A stretch of DNA of 64,000 nucleotides from a virus. Below, in pieces: positions 8,096-16,745 of the stretch (position 1 is the stretch's first letter; each line of letters opens with the position of its first letter). The notes beneath the pieces were generated by a model. The model was not told the DNA's origin, ran no database searches, and saw only the letters and a program-made list of their open reading frames with translations. The translations under genes and the position numbers were made by a program. The stretch covers positions 1 to 64,000 of IMG/VR virus record IMGVR_UViG_3300032282_001282. The stretch is one strand, 5' to 3'.

Positions 8096-9072
8096 TGTGC
8101 TTCACCAATATCAATTTCTCTACCACGTGCAATAGGACGGCGCCCTTGCTTTTTCATAAATTCTTCGTAACGTGCTAGTGCTTCAATTTTAGCTTTCATT
8201 GCACCTGCTCTATATAGCAAGTATTCTACATTAGAGTAGTTTTTAAATTTTAATTGGTTAATTAAATCATCTAACTGTTTAGTTAAACTGCTGGCCAGGG
8301 TTGGCTCATCCCAAGTACCCATGCCGCCACTTGGACGTATTTGTAAATTGGGCTTTTCTGGATCTTTATAAACTGTAGCTTCTTTAATACCTGCGGCTTT
8401 AGCAGTTTTAGGCAACTTAGTTGGGCGAGCCGGTTCAACTGCGGCCTGTGGTGCTAACTTATTATTCATAATCTGTTCAGCTTCACGAGTATAACGACCA
8501 AACAAATCTTTAACAATAGCCTGACGTGTCTTTTCATCTGCTTCTACATACTGAGCACGAATCTCTGACGCAGAAGTTGCTGGTTGTCCCAGTACAGTAA
8601 AGTTAAATGTAGGAACAGTCATAATATAACCGTGTTCCTGCATAGACTTTGTATCTTTAATATTTTCCAACCTTTGGAAATAAGCAGGTGAACCATCTTT
8701 TTTAGTCCAGCTTGCAAAGCGTGGATCTTCGGCCATGTCCTTTTCACTTACAGCAAATATAACAACGGTATTGTTAGGATCGTTTACAGTAACTTGCCCG
8801 CCGGCTAGTACGCTGTCAATTTGATATGGGCTAGTTGCTTGTACAACACGGTTAGCCGGAACACCGGTTAACTGCATAAAATATGCTTTTTCTGCAAAAG
8901 TAAAAGGGGACTTTGAAGTATCTGTTTTATTGCTGGTAGCAATAAACACGTTTGACCCACCAAATTTACCGCATAGCCACTCATAAACGGCATGATGCCC
9001 TTTGTGAAAGGGCTGGAATCTGCCAGGGTATATTACAAGTAGTGTTGGCTCTGCTAGTTCGGATATGTACAT
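8092..9072 (-). CDS. NMN adenylyltransferase-like nucleotidyltransferase
   Basis: This 326-aa protein has an N-terminal HxGH-type nucleotidyltransferase fold: YPGRFQPFHKGHHAVY with HKGH at 23-26, and a later TSASEIR segment in the place of the ISSTxIR motif. Family members such as NadM/NadR transfer AMP to nicotinamide mononucleotide to make NAD, so this may restore NAD during infection. The C-terminal 130 residues (PSGGMGTWDEP..., then a helical tail) are extra and unrecognised. The first eight residues MYISELAE resemble a cleavable leader. A GATAAATA late box lies just upstream. Confidence 0.7.
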   Translation of the reverse strand: MYISELAEPTLLVIYPGRFQPFHKGHHAVYEWLCGKFGGSNVFIATSNKTDTSKSPFTFAEKAYFMQLTGVPANRVVQATSPYQIDSVLAGGQVTVNDPNNTVVIFAVSEKDMAEDPRFASWTKKDGSPAYFQRLENIKDTKSMQEHGYIMTVPTFNFTVLGQPATSASEIRAQYVEADEKTRQAIVKDLFGRYTREAEQIMNNKLAPQAAVEPARPTKLPKTAKAAGIKEATVYKDPEKPNLQIRPSGGMGTWDEPTLASSLTKQLDDLINQLKFKNYSNVEYLLYRAGAMKAKIEALARYEEFMKKQGRRPIARGREIDIGEAQ

Positions 9073-9094
9073 AGTAATAGTTTCTCTATTACTA

Positions 9095-9102
9095 TATTTA
9101 TC
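9095..9102 (-). promoter_or_regulatory. Late promoter box (GATAAATA)
   Basis: GATAAATA on the minus strand, 23 nt before the ATG at 9072, matches the T4-type late -10 element except for the first base. Confidence 0.55.
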
Positions 9103-9558
9103 TTAAATGTTTTCTAGTAGCCAAATGTAGAAAGGGCTATCAAACGATAAAACCCAGGTGCCGTTCCACCCTAAATCAATACACATATCTAAATCGGGGC
9201 GGTTAGGATCGTCAGCAATAAACGTAGACTTTGAGTAAATTAAATTAGCCAGGTCAATTTCGTCTATTTCAACGCTTTTGATGTTTAACAATAGGTCTTT
9301 AACAATCTTAAACTCTGCAGAGCTAGAGTCATCTTTAACAACGTCGGAGTCTTCCTTGTTAATTAACTTAATTTTTAACTTACAAGGACCTTCTTCAATG
9401 TTGGCATCAAACTCTATGTACTCTACTTCGCCGGATGGCGCAGAAATGTTATCAATTTTAATAATTTGATCATTGACCATAATACCATAGCGGGGCTTTT
9501 TGTCCCAGTATGTACCTGCTAAACCAATTTTAAAATGTAAGTTTTCTACGTCAGCCAT
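9103..9558 (-). CDS. Beta-rich phage protein, paralog of the 93-aa protein
   Basis: This 151-aa soluble protein has an N-terminal half (GLAGTYWDKKPRYGIMVNDQ) that resembles the 93-aa protein at 7814-8095. The C-terminal half is unique and ends in a Trp/Tyr-rich stretch (NGTWVLSFDSPFYIWLLENI). The two paralogs flank the NMN adenylyltransferase-like gene. A small virion decoration or carbohydrate-binding role is possible, but nothing in the sequence proves it. Confidence 0.5.
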   Translation of the reverse strand: MADVENLHFKIGLAGTYWDKKPRYGIMVNDQIIKIDNISAPSGEVEYIEFDANIEEGPCKLKIKLINKEDSDVVKDDSSSAEFKIVKDLLLNIKSVEIDEIDLANLIYSKSTFIADDPNRPDLDMCIDLGWNGTWVLSFDSPFYIWLLENI

Positions 9559-9569
9559 TGTAATTCCTA

Positions 9570-10466
9570 TTATTGTGCTGGTGCTGGTTGCGGATCTGCT
9601 TTTAGCGGACCGTCTAGTTTAGCGCCTTGTGCTTTTAATGTATCTTCAATGATACCAATAGATCCACGCTCGCTAATAGCAATCTTATCTAGGTCACCTG
9701 CGTACTCGTAGTGTCCAACGTGGTTCAACAATACTTTACTGTGTGCCCAAATTTCGCCACCAACTGCGGCCCAGCGACGGCAGAATAGCCAATCCTCTGA
9801 CAAATAATGTCCACGCTCATCAATCTTACAATCAAAGATAGAATACATCATTGGCTCGTACTGTTTGCCTAAGCCAACATCGTCGACATATTTGCATTCT
9901 GGATGAACTTCAATGAGTTTTTCGTACACATGACGCTTGAACATCAAGAAGCCTGTGCCCATAGTATCTACAGTAAAGATATCGCCTTGGATTTTAGTCT
10001 GTGGGCGTAAGTTAATAACATAGCTAACAGGCAATGCTTTCTTAGGATATAGTCCACCGATAACATCTTTGTCGTATGCCATCATTTGTAGAATTGATTC
10101 TGGTTGGAAGCGAATGTCTGCGTCAATGAACATAAAATGCGTAGCATCTTTGTTGGTCATCATCTTAGCCATTAAGTTATTACGAGCACGAGTAACCAAT
10201 GATTCATTAACCATTGTATCCAATGACCAGTTTAATCCTGCTTGTTGTGCTAATAGCACAAAACGCAAGAAGCTAGTCATAGTAGGTTCACTTACCATAC
10301 CACCGTAACATGGAATACCAATGTGTAAATGACACTTGCGGAAGTCAAAAGGAACACCTTGACCCTGTGGTTGTGCAACAGGCGCGGCCATTGCTTGCTT
10401 TTGTTTTGCGGCAGCGGCCTTAATAAGGTTCACAGCATCGCTTTGACTGATTTTTTTATCGCTCAT
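9570..10466 (-). CDS. GT-A type glycosyltransferase
   Basis: This 298-aa protein begins its catalytic domain at about residue 40 with LHIGIPCYGGMV and includes the metal-binding motif FIDADIRF. The context ESLVTRARNNLMAKM...THFMFIDAD is typical of phage glycosyltransferases of GT-A fold. It would transfer a sugar from a nucleotide sugar to DNA, a virion protein or a host glycan, and the acceptor is unknown. An Ala/Gln-rich linker precedes the domain and a Pro/Ala tail follows. It lies just downstream of a 55-aa gene in the same direction. Confidence 0.75.
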   Translation of the reverse strand: MSDKKISQSDAVNLIKAAAAKQKQAMAAPVAQPQGQGVPFDFRKCHLHIGIPCYGGMVSEPTMTSFLRFVLLAQQAGLNWSLDTMVNESLVTRARNNLMAKMMTNKDATHFMFIDADIRFQPESILQMMAYDKDVIGGLYPKKALPVSYVINLRPQTKIQGDIFTVDTMGTGFLMFKRHVYEKLIEVHPECKYVDDVGLGKQYEPMMYSIFDCKIDERGHYLSEDWLFCRRWAAVGGEIWAHSKVLLNHVGHYEYAGDLDKIAISERGSIGIIEDTLKAQGAKLDGPLKADPQPAPAQ

Positions 10467-10492
10467 TGAGTTCTCTCTTTAATTAGTTGATT

Positions 10493-10660
10493 TTACGCTT
10501 TACTTACTTCGACAACAACTCCGTTGCCTAATAATTCTTCTGCTACTGATGCTAGTGCTGTTACAATATCTTCGTTAACTACAACAACAGCGCCTACACC
10601 ATCGTTTTTAACCAATTTACTGACAGTAATAACAATTACTTCTTCTTGAACTTTTGCCAT
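10493..10660 (-). CDS. Small 55-aa phage protein
   Basis: This short gene reads MAKVQEEVIVITVSKLVK and continues with a Val-rich beta/alpha pattern to a stop at 10493. It has a strong ribosome-binding site (AAGGAG, 5 nt spacing). The composition (VITVSKLV..., EELLGNGVVVEVSK) suggests one strand-helix-strand unit. An AATAAATA box lies upstream at 10690-10697. No family is recognised. Confidence 0.7.
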   Translation of the reverse strand: MAKVQEEVIVITVSKLVKNDGVGAVVVVNEDIVTALASVAEELLGNGVVVEVSKA

Positions 10661-10688
10661 TTGTCACTCCTTGAAAAATGCTATGCTA

Positions 10689-11417
10689 TTATTTATTAGA
10701 CAGCACAACCAGCTCGTGAGTATTTGAAACTATGCCCGGACTTATTAGGTTTACAAAACTTAGTAAAGATAAGTCATTTACATAAAAGTAAACGTTCCAC
10801 ATAAAAGTGGTAGGTTTGGACAACATGTCAGCATTAGTTCTGGAAATTTTAACGTTTTCGGGTCCTAAGTTTTCTAAATACTTGTAGATGCTTTGTTTAA
10901 TATTAAAATCATAACGCCCATCACGTAGAATTACTTTATACTTAAAACCAACATCAACTCTACGTATAATAGAACCAGAATTTAAAATGTCTTCGGCATG
11001 CTTATCCACTGGACCAGATAGTATTTCAACACTGGTGTTAAATGGTACAAAATAGTTTTTTGCTATATCAATTAATTCGTGTTCATACTTAGAGTATATT
11101 TGAACTTTTGGTTCTTCTATACGAATTTTAACTGGTATAGTAGTATCTTGTTTTATTGTACGCAACTGTTCAAGCAAATCAGTATTGGCATTTTCCAAAT
11201 CTCTGTTGTTACGATAGCCCCAATACCCACCTGAGTTAAAGTTCTTTTGAACCAAACGTCTATGCTCTAACTCTTGATCCAACAAACCACGGCTGTCAAT
11301 TAAACGGCCGCCAGGGGCATGTAGGACCAATTTGTACAAGTATTGGTTGTAGTATTTTTTTGTAGTGTTAGCTACTGTAATATTAGGATTGAACCGAGTC
11401 CAGAATAATGTATCCAT
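10689..11417 (-). CDS. Unrecognised 242-aa phage protein
   Basis: This protein has mixed alpha/beta composition and no signal peptide or membrane segment. It is rich in Tyr/Asn/Arg and contains LVLHAPGGRLIDSRGLLDQE near residue 35, with a C-terminal hydrophobic stretch (FYVNDLSLLSFVNLISPG). Its first 35 nt overlap the 3' end of the Clp gene in another frame, so the two are probably coupled. A structural role is as plausible as an enzymatic one. Confidence 0.55.
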   Translation of the reverse strand: MDTLFWTRFNPNITVANTTKKYYNQYLYKLVLHAPGGRLIDSRGLLDQELEHRRLVQKNFNSGGYWGYRNNRDLENANTDLLEQLRTIKQDTTIPVKIRIEEPKVQIYSKYEHELIDIAKNYFVPFNTSVEILSGPVDKHAEDILNSGSIIRRVDVGFKYKVILRDGRYDFNIKQSIYKYLENLGPENVKISRTNADMLSKPTTFMWNVYFYVNDLSLLSFVNLISPGIVSNTHELVVLSNK

Positions 11418-13671
11418 TGCTATCTATAGTTGGTGCAATAGGTGTATAGGTGTCTATTGCTGTAAATTTAAATTCATCATCAACATAATTGACTTCTACT
11501 ATTGTGTTAGCTGGAATAGCTTCAAACAGTATCTTTTTACTTAGGGGAACTTTAATCAAGTCGCTAATCTTGCGACCCAACGGACGAGCACCCATCTTAG
11601 GATCATATCCAACACCGACCAACTGTTCTACAGCTGACTCAGTAAGTCGGATTTTAATTGATTTTTCGCTGAGTAGATCATTAATTTCATTTACAAACTT
11701 AGCAACAATCTTCTTAATACTTAGATTATCAAGTTTATTGAATTTACAAATGCCATCTAAACGATTACGGAATTCTGGTTTAAAGAAGTCTTTAACAGCT
11801 TTATCATCTTCTCCTGACTTTTGCAGTTCACGACCAAAGCCAATGTTATTACGTTCACCATCGGCGGCGCCTAAGTTACTGGTTAAAATAACAATAGCGT
11901 TACGTGCATCTGCTTTCTTACCATTGCTTGACGTAATAGTACCCTCATCCATTAACTGTAACAAGATATTAGTTACATCTGGGTGTGCTTTTTCAATTTC
12001 ATCAAACAAGATAACACAGTTAGGATTCTTTTCAATATCGCTAATTAGCAAGCCACCGCCTAGGTTACTGTCGTCGTAGCCAACATAGCCCGGAGGAGCA
12101 CCAATTAGTTTTGCCGCGGCATGTTTTTCTTGGAACTCCGACATATCGTAACGCAAGAGTTTCATGCCCATACCTTCGGACAATAGTTTAGCAAATTCTG
12201 TTTTACCTGTACCTGTTGGGCCAAGGAACAAGAAGTTACCAATGGGTTTATTTATAGACTTAAGACCAGCACGGGCAACATAAATCTTTTCTAGTACAGT
12301 TTCAACAACTTGATCCTGTCCAAACAACTTGGTCTTGACTGTTTCTTCCAAGTTAACAAGACTCTTAGTGCTTTCGCTACCAATTTGCTCTGCTGGAATC
12401 TTAGTAAACTTGCTGATAATATCAACAATATGATTCTTACGCACAGTCCAACTCATTGCGTTAATCTTTAGTTTTGCCGCGGCAGTATCAATTAAGTCAA
12501 TAGCCTTGTCTGGTAGTTTCTTATCTGGTTGATAACGCACTGATAAATCAACTGCGGCATCAATGGCTTCATCACTGATCTGTCCGTTGTGGAATGCTTC
12601 AAAGTATTCACGTAGGCCACGTAGAATTTCTTTAGCAATAGCTGGTGTAGGTTCTTCAATAGTCATGCGTACAAATCGACGCATTAGAGCACGATCCTTT
12701 TCAAAGGATTGTGTGTATTCTTCCCATGTAGTACTTGCCAGAACTTTAATGTTACCTTTAGCCAGTGCCGGCTTGATCATGTTGGCAAAGTCTACTGAGC
12801 TATTGCTACCCGATCCTGCGCCACGCATTTGGTGTGCTTCATCAATAAACAATACTGTTTTGCCTTTGGCTTGTAGTGCGCCAATAACATCTTTAAACTT
12901 TTCTTCAAACTCACCGCGATACTTGCTACCTGCTAACAAACTACCAATGTCTAAGTTCCATACTGTATAATCACGTAGGTATTCAGGAACCTTACCTTCT
13001 GTAATGTTACGTGCAAGCCCTTCGGCAATAGCAGTCTTACCTACACCAGCGTCGCCGACCATTAATACGTTTGACTTGTTACGCTTGGCGAGGATCTGTG
13101 CTATTTCGTCTAGTTCAAACTCACGTCCTACTACAGGATCAATCTTGCCTTCTTTGGCTCGTACATTTAAGTTATCGCAGTACTCAGCTAAGATTTGATC
13201 GGCACGAGCATTTGCTGGAATACGACTGCGTTTAGTTTCTACATAGTTTTGATTGTAAAAATCAATTACTTGACTACGTTCCATGCCGTACTTGATAAAG
13301 AAGTAACTGGCATGACTGTTTGTTTCGTTTGAAATACTTAGGAAGATATCAATAATCTGTACGTGGTTACGTCCCGAGAATAGGACTTGTGTAAATGCAC
13401 GATTGAATACACGTTCTAGACTATGTGTTTTCTTTGGTACATAGTCTGCGTGTTTACTAATAATGTATGTTTGTTTTTGTAGATACTCTTCGATATCATT
13501 AACCATGGCATCAACATCAACACCAAATGCAAGCATTAACTCAGCCCAGGGCTTAAAAGTCATTAACCCATGTGCCAAATGTTCTAAGGTAACATATTCG
13601 TGATCGTATCTTTTTGCTTGCTCAGTTGCATTAGCAATAACTACTTCAATTTCGGGATTGTGTTGTATCAT
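11383..13671 (-). CDS. clpA: ClpA-like double AAA+ unfoldase
   Basis: This 762-aa protein is close to E. coli ClpA (758 aa) in length. It has an N-domain (residues 1-145), a first AAA+ module with Walker A GDAGVGKT (206-213), and a second with GPTGTGKT, FDEIEKAHPDV and FRNRLDG. There is no ClpB-like middle coiled coil. A loop NNIGFGRELQKSG precedes FKPEFRNRLD, the position of the IGL/IGF loop with which ClpA/ClpX bind ClpP. It may therefore dock on host ClpP and redirect proteolysis during infection. It is followed by the 242-aa gene and preceded by dnaJ, forming a chaperone unit. Confidence 0.88.
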   Translation of the reverse strand: MIQHNPEIEVVIANATEQAKRYDHEYVTLEHLAHGLMTFKPWAELMLAFGVDVDAMVNDIEEYLQKQTYIISKHADYVPKKTHSLERVFNRAFTQVLFSGRNHVQIIDIFLSISNETNSHASYFFIKYGMERSQVIDFYNQNYVETKRSRIPANARADQILAEYCDNLNVRAKEGKIDPVVGREFELDEIAQILAKRNKSNVLMVGDAGVGKTAIAEGLARNITEGKVPEYLRDYTVWNLDIGSLLAGSKYRGEFEEKFKDVIGALQAKGKTVLFIDEAHQMRGAGSGSNSSVDFANMIKPALAKGNIKVLASTTWEEYTQSFEKDRALMRRFVRMTIEEPTPAIAKEILRGLREYFEAFHNGQISDEAIDAAVDLSVRYQPDKKLPDKAIDLIDTAAAKLKINAMSWTVRKNHIVDIISKFTKIPAEQIGSESTKSLVNLEETVKTKLFGQDQVVETVLEKIYVARAGLKSINKPIGNFLFLGPTGTGKTEFAKLLSEGMGMKLLRYDMSEFQEKHAAAKLIGAPPGYVGYDDSNLGGGLLISDIEKNPNCVILFDEIEKAHPDVTNILLQLMDEGTITSSNGKKADARNAIVILTSNLGAADGERNNIGFGRELQKSGEDDKAVKDFFKPEFRNRLDGICKFNKLDNLSIKKIVAKFVNEINDLLSEKSIKIRLTESAVEQLVGVGYDPKMGARPLGRKISDLIKVPLSKKILFEAIPANTIVEVNYVDDEFKFTAIDTYTPIAPTIDSNGYIILDSVQS

Positions 13672-13679
13672 AAAAATAT

Positions 13680-14534
13680 TTATTGTTTATTGATTAATGA
13701 TCGAACAGTTTCTAGTTGTTCAGGAGAAAGGTTTTGTGGGACAGTAACACCTAGTTCTACAAATAAATCACCACGGCGACTTGAATTTATTTCATATAAT
13801 CCTTGTCCGGATAATCTAAATTTTATTCCCGGTTGTGCTCCAGGTGGAATGGTTAATTCGTACATTTTTCCATCTAACGTTGTAATATTTGTTTTACCAC
13901 CAACTGTTGCTACAAAGCAGTTTACACTAGTTTTAGTATATAAGTCAATACCGTTAATAGCAAAATTATTATCATTTAATACAGATATTTGTACATATAG
14001 ATCGCCACGTGGTATAGTGTTAAAAAGGTTATCACCTAAGCCACTGTATCTAATGTTATTACCGTTTGATATACCACGTGGGATATTTACTTCTACAGTT
14101 TCTCTATGTCCATTTGATGTTTGTACACTGATTGTTTTTCTTTGTTCTTCTAATGTACTTGCTAAGGTAACAGGCAATTCTATTCTTAGATCTTTATTGC
14201 GTTTTGGTTGTTGCTGTCTAAATTGCCCAAATGGATCTCCTCCACCAAAACCAAAGTTACGAAATATCTCGCCAATGTCATTAGGCATGTTACCATCGTT
14301 AGTATGCCAATGGAAACGCACTCCACCGGGACCGCCACCTTGTCGTTGCATATCATATTGCTGGCGCCGGTTTGGATCACTTAATGTGTCGTATGCTGTT
14401 TGTATTTCCTGGAATCGTTTTGTATCACCGCCCTTGTCTGGATGGTGTTGACTAGCGAGCCTACGATAGGCTTTTTTAAGTTCGTCGGCAGTAAAATTTT
14501 CGCCAACACCTAGTGTTTCGTAGTGTGTAGTCAT
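13680..14534 (-). CDS. DnaJ/CbpA-type co-chaperone
   Basis: This 284-aa protein has a J-domain (residues 1-70, HPD at 31-33), a Gly/Phe-rich linker (GGGPGGVRF, FGFGGGDPFGQF) and two C-terminal substrate-binding beta domains. The cysteine-rich zinc finger of class A DnaJ is absent, so this is a CbpA-like class B protein that would stimulate the ATPase of host DnaK. It sits directly upstream of the Clp gene in the same direction, 8 nt apart. TATAAT and AAGG stand immediately before its ATG. Confidence 0.88.
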   Translation of the reverse strand: MTTHYETLGVGENFTADELKKAYRRLASQHHPDKGGDTKRFQEIQTAYDTLSDPNRRQQYDMQRQGGGPGGVRFHWHTNDGNMPNDIGEIFRNFGFGGGDPFGQFRQQQPKRNKDLRIELPVTLASTLEEQRKTISVQTSNGHRETVEVNIPRGISNGNNIRYSGLGDNLFNTIPRGDLYVQISVLNDNNFAINGIDLYTKTSVNCFVATVGGKTNITTLDGKMYELTIPPGAQPGIKFRLSGQGLYEINSSRRGDLFVELGVTVPQNLSPEQLETVRSLINKQ

Positions 14535-14550
14535 CCTTGTATTATAAATG

Positions 14551-14580
14551 AAAAAGCCGGCAGAGTCAAACTACCGGCTT
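14551..14580 (-). terminator. Rho-independent terminator
   Basis: On the minus strand AAGCCGG pairs with CCGGCTT across a 13-nt loop and is followed by TTTTT. It closes the lysis and exported-protein operon that ends at 14598 and separates it from dnaJ. Confidence 0.75.
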
Positions 14581-14597
14581 CCATATGATAAAGAAAA

Positions 14598-14783
14598 TTA
14601 CTTCTTTTTCTTGTCGTCTTTTTTGGCCGGTGCTTTTGGCTTGTCATCTGCTACTTTACCAGATGCTTCGGCTTTTTTATGCTTTTTAACTTTTTTTGGT
14701 GCTTGCTTGTCAGCCGCGTATGTTGGTGCAACTACAGTACTTGCAACCATTGCCGCTATTAAAATTGCTAAAAACTTTTTCAT
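14598..14783 (-). CDS. Small exported lysine-rich protein
   Basis: This 61-aa protein has a clear Sec signal peptide (MKKFLAILIAAMVASTVVAP, cleavage probably at TYA/AD). The mature part is almost entirely Lys/Ala/Pro (KKVKKHKKAEASGK, KKDDKKKK). It would be a highly basic unstructured periplasmic peptide, somewhat like acid-shock proteins. A protein of the same design is encoded at 54480-54704. It is the last gene before the terminator. Confidence 0.7.
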   Translation of the reverse strand: MKKFLAILIAAMVASTVVAPTYAADKQAPKKVKKHKKAEASGKVADDKPKAPAKKDDKKKK

Positions 14784-14814
14784 TTAACTACCTCCGTGTT
14801 ATTATTATATATTA

Positions 14815-15318
14815 TTAAATGGCAGGAAACGACTGTTGTGGAACAACTTTTTGTCCATTTGCATTTACAGATGGAGAGCTTGATCCAAAGCCGCCACCAA
14901 AACTATTTGTTGTTGGTGCTGGCGCTGTACTCATGCTGTTTCCACCTAACGGTGTGCTACCAAAACCACTGCTTTGGATTGGAGCAGGAGGTGTGTATGT
15001 TGTACCTAATTGTGCGCCACCATTGTTGGCACCATTTAGTTTTTCCTGTGTACGACCGTATGCACTAACACCAATAATAGCACCCATAGCAATGTGGAAT
15101 AGTCCAGCACCTTGTAGTGTAATTGGTTGCCACTGTACGTTTACAGCACCGTGACCTAGGGTTTGTACAATACTCCACAGAATTGGGAATAATACAAAGT
15201 CAAACATACATACTACCATGTACATCCAACCCATCATTGGACGCCACTTTGAGTTCATCCAATCTTCTTTTTTCTTATCGCTGTCACTCATTGCTGAGTA
15301 TTCTTCTTTTGTTGGCAT
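14815..15318 (-). CDS. Holin-like membrane protein
   Basis: In this 167-aa protein a charged N-terminus (KKKEDWMNSKWRPMMGWMYM) leads into a transmembrane helix (VVCMFDFVLFPILWSIV), a short polar loop, and another hydrophobic helix (GAGLFHIAMGAIIGVSAYG). The tail is Gly/Ser/Pro-rich. This matches the three-helix phage/GTA-type holin family in its N-terminal 'WRP' pattern and topology. It lies in the lysis region downstream of the spanins and endolysin and has a perfect late box TATAAATA upstream and an AAGGAG site. Confidence 0.7.
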   Translation of the reverse strand: MPTKEEYSAMSDSDKKKEDWMNSKWRPMMGWMYMVVCMFDFVLFPILWSIVQTLGHGAVNVQWQPITLQGAGLFHIAMGAIIGVSAYGRTQEKLNGANNGGAQLGTTYTPPAPIQSSGFGSTPLGGNSMSTAPAPTTNSFGGGFGSSSPSVNANGQKVVPQQSFPAI

Positions 15319-15360
15319 TTCTAGCTCCTTTGTTGAACAACATTCTTATTGTTATTATAA

Positions 15361-15368
15361 TATTTATA
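15361..15368 (-). promoter_or_regulatory. Late promoter box (TATAAATA)
   Basis: This is a perfect T4-type late element on the minus strand, 43 nt upstream of the holin-like start codon. It coincides with the end of the 85-aa gene. Confidence 0.65.
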
Positions 15369-15621
15369 CGGCTAGGGCTATTGTTATTAACCCGTTTATT
15401 GCTACGTTTAATTTTTCCTTAAATGCAAGCTGACTCATGTCTTCTAGGATTGCTAACTGACTTTGTGCGTCTTTTAAGATTTCTGCTACTTCTGCATTTG
15501 ACATTTGTCCAACTTTAGCCTGCTCCACAATCATATTAATATCGTGTGCAAACTGTGCGAATGTTGGATCATTGCTATTAGCAATTTCTGCCAGGCTTTG
15601 TTGTATGTTGTCTAAATTCAT
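15364..15621 (-). CDS. Small 85-aa protein of the lysis region
   Basis: This is a helical protein (MNLDNIQQSLAEIANSNDPT...) whose C-terminus is hydrophobic (LNVAINGLITIALAV) and may touch the membrane. Its ATG overlaps the stop of the lipoprotein gene by 4 nt, so it belongs to the lysis operon. An accessory lysis factor or antiholin is conceivable. No family is recognised. Confidence 0.55.
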   Translation of the reverse strand: MNLDNIQQSLAEIANSNDPTFAQFAHDINMIVEQAKVGQMSNAEVAEILKDAQSQLAILEDMSQLAFKEKLNVAINGLITIALAV

Positions 15622-16022
15622 CTTGGTCTTTGTCCGATCACGTGTTGTATTGTTTGAGCAGAGTGCTCAATGCTTTCAAACTTCAATTTACAAAATGTAG
15701 GGCTTACAGCATCGCCTTTGTTGTAGCGTTCTTTTAGTCCCTGTGCTATTTTGTTTAGCTCTTTACTGGCGTTAATTCCGTTGCTGTTACGTGGGATTTG
15801 TTCGCTGTAATTTTGAAACAAACTGGTCTTATAACTTATACTACCTGCGTTGGCCTTGCTTTTAACAGCGTCATCGCATTGTGTTTTAAACTCGCCTGCA
15901 TCGGTACGCACTTCTGTAATAATACGATATTCATTGGGATCAAACCCGGTCATCATATAAGCATCATACAGAGCACAACCGTTTAATGCTAACACTACTA
16001 CTGCTAGTAATATTTTTTTCAT
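15618..16022 (-). CDS. Lipoprotein of the lysis region
   Basis: This 134-aa protein has a type II signal peptide: MKKILLAVVVLALNGC with a lipobox LNGC and predicted acylated Cys16. The mature part is soluble, with two further cysteines and KELNKIAQGLKERYNKG. It overlaps the o-spanin-like gene by 4 nt. It may be an additional envelope lipoprotein for lysis or superinfection exclusion. It is unlike the classical Rz1 in length. Confidence 0.65.
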   Translation of the reverse strand: MKKILLAVVVLALNGCALYDAYMMTGFDPNEYRIITEVRTDAGEFKTQCDDAVKSKANAGSISYKTSLFQNYSEQIPRNSNGINASKELNKIAQGLKERYNKGDAVSPTFCKLKFESIEHSAQTIQHVIGQRPR

Positions 16023-16285
16023 TTTACGCTTTCAAAGATACTACGTTGTGTTTTATACCATTCTATCCAACTATCTACTTTAATTCTGCATTCGTGGTAT
16101 TGTACGTAGTTGTCTGTAACAACTTTAACCACATCACTTAACTTATCTGTCTTAGTATCTACTTGTTCTAAATCAGGGCAGGCAGTGATTAATTCTGCAG
16201 GGACTTCGGGAAAGTGTCTGCTTACTGGTGTATTCAAACAGCCAGTTAACATTACTATTGGAATTAGGGCTAATAATTTTTTCAT
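16019..16285 (-). CDS. Outer-membrane spanin subunit (Rz1-like lipoprotein)
   Basis: This 88-aa lipoprotein has a signal peptide MKKLLALIPIVMLTGC with lipobox LTGC and acylated Cys16. A Pro-containing start (FPEVPAELITACPDLEQ) and a helix ending in YHECRIKVDSWIEWY follow. The FPEVP...C, T.KLSD, NY..Y.EC arrangement is typical of phage o-spanins. It follows the i-spanin-like gene with a 4-nt overlap. It would bridge to the inner-membrane subunit and fuse the membranes in the last step of lysis. Confidence 0.75.
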   Translation of the reverse strand: MKKLLALIPIVMLTGCLNTPVSRHFPEVPAELITACPDLEQVDTKTDKLSDVVKVVTDNYVQYHECRIKVDSWIEWYKTQRSIFESVK

Positions 16286-16743
16286 TTACGACCCTTTTGA
16301 TTTTTAGCTGAATCGTTTAAAATATCAATTGCTTCGCGATCTATTTTACAATCAGCGTCAATTTTCTTTTCAACTTCTTTGATTCGTTCTTCGATTACAA
16401 CTTGCGTATCTTTAACAACTTTAACCTTGTCTCGATATTGTGTTTGTATAACTACGTTGGTTTCGCGGCTTTTTTCTTCTGCGACTTTAACCTTGGCTTC
16501 TAGATCAGCAACCTTGGCACGCCAAGCCATTTCAGTATTGTATCCGCCCTTGAAGTACACACCAAGTACAATTAACACAATACCAATTGGTCTTAAGAAT
16601 TGTACATAGTTACCGTAGAAGGGAATAAACTTGCCTAGCCAACCAGCAAACAATCCAGTCAGGCCAAGCGAAATGATTCCTATGTAGACCCAGTTTAGTA
16701 TAGCGTCGGGAATGAGTCCGACTATCCATTGTAATTGCCACAT
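16282..16743 (-). CDS. Inner-membrane spanin-like/holin-like protein
   Basis: This 153-aa protein has two N-terminal transmembrane helices (WVYIGIISLGLTGLFAGWLG and FLRPIGIVLIVLGVYFKGG). A long charged coiled coil follows (residues 70-140, AKVADLEAKVKVAEEKSRE), ending in a basic tail. The coiled-coil periplasmic arm and its place between the endolysin and the Rz1-like lipoprotein support an i-spanin. The extra membrane helix makes a combined holin/spanin role possible. Confidence 0.65.
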   Translation of the reverse strand: MWQLQWIVGLIPDAILNWVYIGIISLGLTGLFAGWLGKFIPFYGNYVQFLRPIGIVLIVLGVYFKGGYNTEMAWRAKVADLEAKVKVAEEKSRETNVVIQTQYRDKVKVVKDTQVVIEERIKEVEKKIDADCKIDREAIDILNDSAKNQKGRK

Positions 16744-16745
16744 GA

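Noticed and set aside
13677-13684. AATAAATA as a late promoter for the Clp gene
   Set aside because: It lies only 5-6 nt from the ATG, leaving no leader or ribosome-binding site, and overlaps the dnaJ stop.
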